Below are positions 43,303-50,379 of a stretch of DNA of 64,000 nt, one piece after another (within the stretch, counting starts at the first letter, position 1; each line of letters begins with the position of its first letter). The DNA is from CAZTZL01 sp964617625 (GTDB lineage: Bacteria > Zhuqueibacterota > QNDG01 > DSAB01): positions 1 to 64,000 of the forward strand of contig CAZTZL010000001.1 of the NCBI GenBank assembly GCA_964617625.1, read 5' to 3'. Made by a program: the position numbers and the translations under genes. The notes under the pieces were generated by a model. It saw only the letters and a list, made by a program, of their open reading frames with translations. It did no database searches and was not told the origin of the DNA.

Positions 43303-45542
43303 AATGGAAAAATAGTCCTTTGAGACGAATAGCTCTGTTGGGATGGCTTTTCCTCTTTATTCCAATGCTTTTTGGTGAAGCCAACCTGCTTTCAATTAAA
43401 AAGGGAAAAGAAGGAGATAAGTGCTGGGCTATTTTCTCTTTTAACGAAAATGCACAATGGATTGGTATCTCCCAAAAAGAGGGTGAAAAGTTATGCCTCT
43501 ATTTTTCAGGAATGGCAGGTCAAATGGATGGTCAAACCATTCAATTGGATGCATCCAAAGGGAAAATGATTACCATTAAGCAGATGACGAAAAATCCCCC
43601 CATTTTTAGAGCAGATCTGCACTATGATGGTGAGGAACCACTGGCTGTTTTAAAAAAGAATAAAAACCTGGTAATAGGTTTAAACGATCAGCAATTGCTT
43701 GAAGGGAAAATGACCGGGTTTGATGAAACCATCCAGCCTCCAGGCCGCTTGGTTAAAGTCACTCCGGAATATTCTGGTAAAAAAGTAACGACTTCTCTTC
43801 AGTTTGACGGAACGTATGATTGGGTAGGATATATCAGACCGTCCATTGATGAAGCCTTTCTGCTTATCCGGGGTGCAAAACTGTTTACGGGCGACCATGA
43901 TTTTTCATTTGAAGAAGGGCCGCTTCAAACCATGAAATTATCTTCACAGAATGATGGAGATAAAGGTGTTAAGGCGGCAATGTACTTTGCTCCCCTTTCT
44001 TCATTTTCAATTGTACAGAAAGATGAAAATCTGATGATACAAACACCACATGTAAAAACAAGCGTGCCTGAAAAAGAAGAAGAATCATTCGCAACGGTTG
44101 AAAAAGAAGAATCAACACCGCCGGCAGACGTTCCGTCCGTTCCGGTTGTTGGTGAAGTCCCAGCTGAAATAAAAAAAGAAATTGAACCGGAAAAACAAGC
44201 TGAAAATAATCAATCCTTTCAGGAAGAAAAACCTCTACAAATTCAAACGACAAATGAACAGGAATCAAAAGAAATCTCTCCTCAAGAGGAAGAATCAACG
44301 GATCAAATTAACTGGGACAGACGAGTATCATTTAAATTTCATTCAACCCCGATAAAAAGCGCGCTTCGGCTTTTGGCTTCCTCCAACAATTTGAATATGG
44401 TCATTGGAGAAGGTGTAGACGGACAGGTTACGATGAATTTGGAAAATGTGACACTGAAACAAGCGCTTGATATGATTGTTCATGTGAATAATTGTGATTA
44501 TGTCATGGATGATAATATCATCACCATCCGACCTGTTGCAATGGCTTTTACGGGAGGACGGATTACAAAAGTCTATCGGTTAAAATATGCGGATGCATTT
44601 AATGTAGCCGGCGTTGTAAGAAAAATTGTAACCAACGACACGCTGGTCGAAGTATTTCATCCGGAATTTCTGAATTTTCTTGAGGCGGGCAAGAATCGGA
44701 TGCAAACCAATAAAGTTGCTGTGCAGGGAATTCGAAGATCAAGTACACTGGTGGTAACAGACCGGCCCGAAAAAATCAGGGAGGTGGATGTTGTTATTGC
44801 TGAACTTGATCGTGCTCCCATTCAAATTATGATAGAATCCAAACTGGTCGAGTTGGCACCCAATTCCAGTGATAAAATGGGAATTGATTGGGATAAGACA
44901 TTGTCAGCTCAATTGTGGAATCAGATGAAAGTCGGAGATGATAAACTGGATTATTCGCTGATTAATAGGGGTACTGACAAGTTAGGTGATTGGAAAATGG
45001 GTTATCTTTCAGCGGGACAGTACAATGTTATTCTTGATTTTCTGAAATCAAAAACAGATTCCAAACTTGTTTCCAATCCGCGTATTCTTGCTCTGGATAA
45101 TGAGGAATCTTCGATCAGTGTCGGAACCACCGTTCCCGTGCCGCAAATTCAGAGAGGATCGGCAGGAAATTCCGATATGGTCACTTTTGAGTATAAGGAA
45201 GTGAATATCCAGTTAAATGTGACGCCGCATGCTGATGATAATGATAAAATCACCATGTATGTAAATCCGGTCATCGAAGAAATTACCGGATGGGTTGAAT
45301 ATGATCAGAACAGAGCGCCTGTTACCGACAAGAGATCTGTGAACAGTATTGTCACTGTAAAGAATGGTGAAACTGTCGTCATAGGCGGGCTTATTAAAAC
45401 TCAGAGAATCGAAACGGTTAGAAAAGTCTGGCTGCTTGGCAGTTTGCCTCTTTTTGGAAAGCTGTTTCAGCATAAAGAAGTTGATGACAGGCAAACAGAT
45501 CTGATGATCTTCATTACACCAACAATAATAAATATGGGATAG
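43299..45542 (+). CDS. pilQ: Type IV pilus secretin
   Basis: Outer-membrane secretin, about 748 residues. Signal peptide (1-26), one or two AMIN-like beta domains (about 30-265), a charged linker, an STN/N0 domain (about 335-410: SFKFHSTPIKSALRLLASSN), an N1 domain (RLKYADAFNVAGVVRKIV) and the C-terminal secretin core (SNPRILALDNEESSISVGTT to TDLMIFITPTII). The ATG at 43299 overlaps the pilP stop and puts the signal peptide first; the longer frame from 43251 lies within pilP and lacks one. Confidence 0.95.
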   Translation: MKWKNSPLRRIALLGWLFLFIPMLFGEANLLSIKKGKEGDKCWAIFSFNENAQWIGISQKEGEKLCLYFSGMAGQMDGQTIQLDASKGKMITIKQMTKNPPIFRADLHYDGEEPLAVLKKNKNLVIGLNDQQLLEGKMTGFDETIQPPGRLVKVTPEYSGKKVTTSLQFDGTYDWVGYIRPSIDEAFLLIRGAKLFTGDHDFSFEEGPLQTMKLSSQNDGDKGVKAAMYFAPLSSFSIVQKDENLMIQTPHVKTSVPEKEEESFATVEKEESTPPADVPSVPVVGEVPAEIKKEIEPEKQAENNQSFQEEKPLQIQTTNEQESKEISPQEEESTDQINWDRRVSFKFHSTPIKSALRLLASSNNLNMVIGEGVDGQVTMNLENVTLKQALDMIVHVNNCDYVMDDNIITIRPVAMAFTGGRITKVYRLKYADAFNVAGVVRKIVTNDTLVEVFHPEFLNFLEAGKNRMQTNKVAVQGIRRSSTLVVTDRPEKIREVDVVIAELDRAPIQIMIESKLVELAPNSSDKMGIDWDKTLSAQLWNQMKVGDDKLDYSLINRGTDKLGDWKMGYLSAGQYNVILDFLKSKTDSKLVSNPRILALDNEESSISVGTTVPVPQIQRGSAGNSDMVTFEYKEVNIQLNVTPHADDNDKITMYVNPVIEEITGWVEYDQNRAPVTDKRSVNSIVTVKNGETVVIGGLIKTQRIETVRKVWLLGSLPLFGKLFQHKEVDDRQTDLMIFITPTIINMG

Positions 45543-45545
45543 AAT

Positions 45546-46649
45546 ATGATTGGAAGGGAGCAGATCAATCAATTACTTGCACATGCAGTAAAGAATAACG
45601 CATCCGATATTCATTTATGTGAGGCCTATCCACCAATCGTCCGGATCGACGGCAAATTGGTTCCACTGAAAGGCAAAATCCTGACCAAACAGGATATGGA
45701 AGATATAATCGTTCAGCTGTTGGATGATTATCAAATGGAGAGATTCAGGAAAGATCTCGAAATTGATTTTGGATATGCCGTACCCGGACTGGCTCATTTC
45801 AGAACAAATGCTTTTACAAAATTGGGAGGATTTGGCCTCGCTTTTCGAATTATTCCCGATCAAATACGAAGTTTGGAAGAGCTGGGTATGCCCGAAGGTG
45901 TGATTCGTCTTGCAAAGGAATTCGAGGGTCTTGTACTGGTTACCGGACCGACAGGGCACGGTAAATCAACGACTTTGGCCGGAATGATCAAGCTTATGAA
46001 CGATGAACGTCATTCGCATATCATTACTGTAGAAGATCCTATTGAATATAGTTACAAACGCAAAAACTGTTTGATTCAACAAAGAGAATTGGGACATCAT
46101 ACAAGATCTTTTGCAGCTGCTTTAAAGAGTGCACTCAGGGAAGATCCTGATGTCATCCTGGTCGGAGAAATGAGAGATTTGGAAACAATATCGTTGGCAC
46201 TCACCGCTGCAGAAACCGGGCATTTGGTTCTTTCCACATTGCATACAAGAGATGCTCCGGATACAGTGAATCGAATTATTGATGTTTTTCCTGCGGGACA
46301 ACAAGGGCAGGTTTTGGCACAAATTGCAGGTTCATTGCTGGGAGTGGTTTCACAACGATTGCTTCCTACTGCTTCTGGTTCTGGAAGAGTGGCTGCGGTT
46401 GAAGTTTTGTTGGCGAATTCGGCGGTTAGAAATCTTATTCGTGAGAAAAAGATACATCAAATTCCATCGATCATGCAAACAGCAACGACAGTGGGAATGC
46501 AGACAATGGATGACAGTCTTCTGCAATTGGTACGAGACAATAAAATAACGCGGCAAATTGCCATTAAATATGCTAAAGAACCCGAGAGATTCCTGCCAAA
46601 ATTTAATACCGAAAATAAAAAACGTTTCGTAAAAAAAGAAACGATTTAA
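45546..46649 (+). CDS. pilT: Type IV pilus retraction ATPase
   Basis: A 367-residue motor that disassembles the pilus and powers twitching. It begins with the PilT-type ASDIHLCEAYPPIVRIDGKL and has the Walker A GPTGHGKST (about 133-141; His replaces the usual Ser), VEDPIEYSY, VILVGEMRDLETI, GHLVLSTLHTRDA and the PilT AIRNLIRE-type C-terminal motif (here AVRNLIREKKIHQ). It starts 3 bp after pilQ and ends the locus before a terminator. Confidence 0.95.
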   Translation: MIGREQINQLLAHAVKNNASDIHLCEAYPPIVRIDGKLVPLKGKILTKQDMEDIIVQLLDDYQMERFRKDLEIDFGYAVPGLAHFRTNAFTKLGGFGLAFRIIPDQIRSLEELGMPEGVIRLAKEFEGLVLVTGPTGHGKSTTLAGMIKLMNDERHSHIITVEDPIEYSYKRKNCLIQQRELGHHTRSFAAALKSALREDPDVILVGEMRDLETISLALTAAETGHLVLSTLHTRDAPDTVNRIIDVFPAGQQGQVLAQIAGSLLGVVSQRLLPTASGSGRVAAVEVLLANSAVRNLIREKKIHQIPSIMQTATTVGMQTMDDSLLQLVRDNKITRQIAIKYAKEPERFLPKFNTENKKRFVKKETI

Positions 46650-46671
46650 TTAATAAAACTTTATGAAGAAT

Positions 46672-46715
46672 AAAATGTGAGTGTAAGAAAACACTTGCAT
46701 TTTATTTTTTATTTT
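46672..46715 (+). terminator. Intrinsic terminator after pilT
   Basis: AAAATGTGAGTGT (46672-46684) pairs with ACACTTGCATTTT (46691-46703), 13 bp including two GU pairs, around a 6-nt loop. A long T-rich tract follows to 46715. It marks the end of the pilus locus. Confidence 0.75.
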
Positions 46716-46723
46716 GTATATTC
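46695..46723 (+). promoter_or_regulatory. Possible housekeeping promoter of the redox island
   Basis: TTGCAT (46695-46700) and TATATT (46717-46722) are separated by 16 bp, about 45 bp before the trxB ATG. The -35 box lies within the terminator stem, so the two signals overlap. Moderate match only. Confidence 0.4.
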
Positions 46724-46768
46724 AATTATGCGAATATGTTAATAAACAGATATAGCTGGAGGTTCTTT

Positions 46769-47686
46769 ATGGATAATTATGATCTTATAATCATTGGCGG
46801 TGGACCTGCAGGATTGACTGCCGGAATTTATGCAAGCAGGGCTCAGCTTCGAGTCGGAATGATTGAAAGATTAATGCCTGGCGGGCAGGTTGCCAGTACG
46901 GAATGGGTCGAAAATTATCCTGGTTTTGAAAATGGAATCAGTGGATTTGATTTAATGCAAAATATGGAAAAGCAGGCAAGGAAATTTGGATTGGAGATTA
47001 TTTCCGGAAAAGTGGAGGATATTTATTTAAATGATAGTATCAAAAAAATTGTTGCCAATGGAACCGAATATAAGACAAAGACAGTTGTCATCGCGACGGG
47101 CAGTGACCCGAGGCTTTTAAATATACCGGGTGAGAAAGAATTTAAAGGCCGGGGTGTATCTTATTGCGCAACTTGTGACGGGCCGTTTTTTAAGGATAAA
47201 AATGTCGTTGTCGTCGGAGGAGGGAGTTCAGGATTACAAGAAAGCCTATATTTAAGCCGATTCGTTAAATCGATAAAGCTTGTGGAAATTATGACCTATC
47301 TCAATGCAGAAAAAATACTTCAAAAACGGGCAAGAGAAAATCCTAAATTTTCTTTCTATTTAAATCATGAAGTCCTCTCGATAAACGGAGAACAAAAAGT
47401 CGAATCTGTGTCTGTTCTGGATCGTGATTCAGGAAAGCAAACAGAAATTGAAGCGGACGGTATTTTTATCTGGGTGGGGCTGAATCCCAACACCCAATTT
47501 TTAAAAGATAAAATTGAATTGGACAAATGGGGATACGTTGTAACGAATAAAAATATGGAAACATCCGTTCCCGGTGTTTTTGCGGCTGGGGATGTTTGTT
47601 CCAAAACAATCCGGCAGATATCCACGGCAGTCGGCGATGGAACCGTTGCGGCTGAATTGGCTCTAAAATTTATCGAGAATTATTGA
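46769..47686 (+). CDS. Thioredoxin reductase-like flavoprotein without NADPH motifs
   Basis: A 305-residue low-molecular-weight TrxB homologue. The FAD motif GGGPAGLTAGIYASRA is near the N-terminus, the redox site CATC is at 133-136, and the C-terminal GVFAAGDV is present. The NADPH site is degraded: GGGDSAxEE is GGGSSGLQE (about 150) and HRRxxxR is EIMTYLNA (173-180). This pattern matches pyridine-nucleotide-independent, ferredoxin-dependent flavin thioredoxin reductases (FFTR). The ATG at 46769 follows GGAGG. Thioredoxin and a disulfide oxidoreductase follow in the same island. Confidence 0.88.
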   Translation: MDNYDLIIIGGGPAGLTAGIYASRAQLRVGMIERLMPGGQVASTEWVENYPGFENGISGFDLMQNMEKQARKFGLEIISGKVEDIYLNDSIKKIVANGTEYKTKTVVIATGSDPRLLNIPGEKEFKGRGVSYCATCDGPFFKDKNVVVVGGGSSGLQESLYLSRFVKSIKLVEIMTYLNAEKILQKRARENPKFSFYLNHEVLSINGEQKVESVSVLDRDSGKQTEIEADGIFIWVGLNPNTQFLKDKIELDKWGYVVTNKNMETSVPGVFAAGDVCSKTIRQISTAVGDGTVAAELALKFIENY

Positions 47687-47687
47687 A

Positions 47688-47987
47688 ATGATGAAAACTG
47701 TACAACAGTTCGACTATGATGAAAGAGCGCTTATATTGAAAGCGCTTGCGCATCCAACACGATTGCGCATTGTCAATTTAATACGAGGGCAGAAGCCATG
47801 CGTCAGGGGAATCGAAGAGGCCCTGGGTTTGGCTCAACCCAACATTTCACAGCATTTGTCTCTTTTAAGAAATATCGGAATTGTTGAGGCGGAAAGAGAA
47901 GGGAATCAGGTTTGTTATCGTATTAAAAATCCACTCGTTTTAAAATTACTGGATGTTCTATCTGACCAAAAAACAAATTCTACTTAA
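47688..47987 (+). CDS. ArsR-family transcriptional regulator
   Basis: A 99-residue winged-helix protein: LKALAHPTRLRIVNLIRG, then the recognition helix around LAQPNISQHLSLLRNIGIV and a wing EGNQVCYRI. Two cysteines (38 and 76) could sense thiols, metal or sulfide, as in some ArsR-type redox sensors. The ATG lies 1 bp after the trxB stop, so it probably regulates this redox operon. A DNA operator was not identified. Confidence 0.88.
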   Translation: MMKTVQQFDYDERALILKALAHPTRLRIVNLIRGQKPCVRGIEEALGLAQPNISQHLSLLRNIGIVEAEREGNQVCYRIKNPLVLKLLDVLSDQKTNST

Positions 47988-48011
47988 CCATATCAAAAGG
48001 AGGAATACTTT

Positions 48012-48344
48012 ATGGGCAGTGAAATCACTTTTACAGATGCAAATTTTCAGAATGAAGTATTGGAATCGGACATTCCCGTACTTGTCGATTTCTGGGCCAC
48101 ATGGTGTCACCCCTGCAGGATGTTAACGCCTGTCATCGAAGAGATCGCAGAGGAATATAAGGGAAAAGCAAAAATAGGTAAACTGAATGCAGAAGAGAAT
48201 CCAAACATGACGGGTCAGTATGGAGTCATCAGCATTCCTACCCTGATCATATTTAAAAACGGAAAGCCAATCGATCAAATTACAGGTGCAGTACCCAAGG
48301 ATATGATTATAAAAAAGCTGGATAATGTGCTTTCCAAGGAATGA
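48012..48344 (+). CDS. trxA: Thioredoxin with a CHPC active site
   Basis: A 110-residue classic thioredoxin: VLVDFWATWCHPCRMLTPV, the buried lysine region, and the cis-proline ISIPTLIIFKNGK. The active site reads Cys32-His-Pro-Cys35 where nearly all thioredoxins have Gly-Pro. It lies next to the reductase and after AGGAGG. Cytoplasmic, as no signal peptide is seen. Confidence 0.92.
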   Translation: MGSEITFTDANFQNEVLESDIPVLVDFWATWCHPCRMLTPVIEEIAEEYKGKAKIGKLNAEENPNMTGQYGVISIPTLIIFKNGKPIDQITGAVPKDMIIKKLDNVLSKE

Positions 48345-48422
48345 AAAAAAGGATTTTTATTTTTCTATTTATAGAACTTGTTTTTTCGTTAGGGATTAAA
48401 AATAACTCAATGAGGAATGTTT

Positions 48423-48941
48423 ATGAAACGGTTATTTTTTTATGTATTGCATATTGGTTTGATTTTTATTTTTCTGACAGGGTGCAACCAGGGGCAGAAG
48501 AGCTCAGGTCAGCGAAAAACGGAACAGGTCACTGCACCGGATTTCAAACTTATCAGTCTTCAGGGTGATTCATTGCATCTATCTGATTATCAGGGAAAAA
48601 TTATTATACTCGATATCTGGGACACCTGGTGTCCGCCCTGCCGTAAAGGGATTCCCGATTTTGTTGAGCTGTACCAGAAATATCAACAGAAAAATTTTGT
48701 CATTATTGGTCTCGCACTCGGAAGAGAAGGGAAAGAAAAGGTGAAAAGCTTTGTGGCGGAACAAAACATTTCGTATCCTATCGCCATTGCGGACTCAAAT
48801 GTACTTGAGGCATACGGTCCGATTGAGGGAATCCCCACAACTTTTATTATTAACCAGAATGGCAAAATTGTAAACCGTTATACCGGATACAGAGAAAAAA
48901 ATGTATTTGAAAAAACAATACAAACCCTGTTAGAAGAGTGA
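48423..48941 (+). CDS. TlpA/ResA-like thioredoxin-fold lipoprotein
   Basis: About 172 residues with a lipobox FLTGC (Cys21), so it is probably anchored in the envelope, facing the periplasm. The domain has LDIWDTWCPPCRKGIPDF (a CPPC site) and IPTTFIINQNGK (cis-proline) as in ResA/TlpA peroxiredoxin-like reductases. It would reduce extracytoplasmic disulfides or support cytochrome maturation. GAGGAATG precedes the ATG. Confidence 0.9.
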   Translation: MKRLFFYVLHIGLIFIFLTGCNQGQKSSGQRKTEQVTAPDFKLISLQGDSLHLSDYQGKIIILDIWDTWCPPCRKGIPDFVELYQKYQQKNFVIIGLALGREGKEKVKSFVAEQNISYPIAIADSNVLEAYGPIEGIPTTFIINQNGKIVNRYTGYREKNVFEKTIQTLLEE

Positions 48942-49039
48942 TCTTATTTAAAATGAAACATAATCAGAATAATCGGGGCTTTTAAATCTGTCAGGATGCA
49001 ATGGTCTTTGTTTTTCGTTTGAGATCAGGAGAAAGCGAT

Positions 49040-49456
49040 ATGGAAGTAATGATTCGACAAATCAAGGGACTTTCTTTGGCCGCGAAAGGAAATACGAATC
49101 ACTGGGTAACGATGGATACAGAAGAAAAACACGGTGGCGAATACGCAGCATCCAAACCGATGGAATTGATTCTCATGGGTTTGGGTGGTTGCACGGGAAT
49201 GGATGTACTATCCATTCTCACAAAGATGAAAGTTCATCTGGACAATATTAGTATTAATGTCAGCGCAGAACAGGCAGAAGATTATCCAAAGGTGTTTACT
49301 AAAATTCATATTTTATATCAGTTTTTCGGAAAACAAATTAATGAGGAAAATGTGAAAAAAGCGATCGAGCTTTCCAGGACGAAATACTGTTCCGTATATG
49401 CCATGCTGATTAAGTCGGTTCAAATAGATCATTCCTATCAAATTATTTCGGAATAA
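49040..49456 (+). CDS. OsmC-family peroxiredoxin
   Basis: About 138 residues. It shows the OsmC/Ohr fold with its two catalytic cysteines, in LGGCTGMDVLSILTKM and in RTKYCSVYAML. These enzymes reduce organic hydroperoxides. The ATG at 49040 is used because AGGAGA lies just upstream; an earlier in-frame start at 49001 is possible. It fits the redox island. Confidence 0.9.
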   Translation: MEVMIRQIKGLSLAAKGNTNHWVTMDTEEKHGGEYAASKPMELILMGLGGCTGMDVLSILTKMKVHLDNISINVSAEQAEDYPKVFTKIHILYQFFGKQINEENVKKAIELSRTKYCSVYAMLIKSVQIDHSYQIISE

Positions 49457-49477
49457 AAATCATTTAGGAGTTTAAAA

Positions 49478-50119
49478 ATGCTGAGAGAAGAAGATAAAAA
49501 AGAAATTCAAGAAAGGCTCAAGCAGATGGTTGGGCCGGTCAAATTAAAACTTTTTACACAGAAAGTTGCGGGCACCTGTCAATACTGTGCCGAAACAGAA
49601 CAATTGTTGAAAGAAGTGTCTGATCTAACAGATCAATTGTCCCTCGAAATTTACAATTTTGTGAATGACACAAACGAGGTTAAACAGTACGGTATTGATA
49701 AAATACCCGCAACGGTGATTGAAGGGAAAGAGGATTATGGAATGCGTTTTTACGGTATACCGACTGGATATGAATTTGCTACTTTTTTAGAATCGATTTT
49801 AAAAGTCTCCAGTCAAAAATCGGCTTTATCCAAGGACGCAGTTCAAAAACTCAGCCAGATCGACAAATCTGTTCATATTCAGGTCTTTGTCACGCCGACC
49901 TGTCCGTACTGTCAAAGTGCCGCTCTAACGGCCTATCAGTTGGCCATGGAGAACGGAAATATCCGGAGTGATGTTGTGGAAGTCACTGAATTTCCGCATC
50001 TTGCCCAGAAATATGGTGTGATGGGTGTCCCGAAAATTGTGATCAACGAAGAGCATTCATTCGAAGGGGCGCTTCCGGGAAATCTTTTTCTTGAACAGGT
50101 GATCAATGCCGTCGAATAA
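49478..50119 (+). CDS. Protein disulfide oxidoreductase (PDO, two glutaredoxin-like domains)
   Basis: A 213-residue protein with two thioredoxin folds. The first active site is CQYC (34-37); the second is CPYC (142-145). The architecture matches PDO/glutaredoxin-like proteins found in archaea and thermophilic bacteria, which often take electrons from thioredoxin reductase. Here a TrxB homologue lies in the same island. A cis-proline is seen in both halves (IPATV and VPKIV). Confidence 0.9.
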   Translation: MLREEDKKEIQERLKQMVGPVKLKLFTQKVAGTCQYCAETEQLLKEVSDLTDQLSLEIYNFVNDTNEVKQYGIDKIPATVIEGKEDYGMRFYGIPTGYEFATFLESILKVSSQKSALSKDAVQKLSQIDKSVHIQVFVTPTCPYCQSAALTAYQLAMENGNIRSDVVEVTEFPHLAQKYGVMGVPKIVINEEHSFEGALPGNLFLEQVINAVE

Positions 50120-50170
50120 ATTATCTTCTTAATAATCTTTGGTAAAAATTTAAGATGAACAACGTTTTTT

Positions 50171-50323
50171 AAATTTCCAAATGATAAAATCCAAAATCCT
50201 TTGCCATTGGCGGACCCGCCTTTGGCGGGAAATAAAGCACAAATGCCAAATATCAAAAATATTCATTTGAATTTTTTGATTTGGAATTTAATTGTCATTT
50301 GGATTTTGATATTTGGTATTTTT
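50171..50323. repeat. Intergenic inverted-repeat element (possible miniature element)
   Basis: A hairpin CCCGCC-TTT-GGCGGG (50215-50229) is followed by inverted arms of about 19 bp (50241-50259 and 50303-50321, 17 matches by eye) rich in ATTTGG/CCAAAT units. The CCAAAT-type motif recurs at 50174-50183. The composition differs from its surroundings. Such dispersed ATTTGG/TTTGGAATTT repeats occur in other uncultured bacterial genomes. It codes for nothing evident. Confidence 0.55.
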
Positions 50324-50379
50324 ATTATAAAGACGGAAATTTGTAACAGTTTGGTTTCTAAAGGAATAAGGAGTTGGCA

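Noticed and set aside
32433..46649. Type II secretion system rather than a type IV pilus
   Set aside because: A retraction ATPase (PilT) and PilM/O/P/Q-type organisation are present, and there is no GspE/GspD pair separate from these genes.
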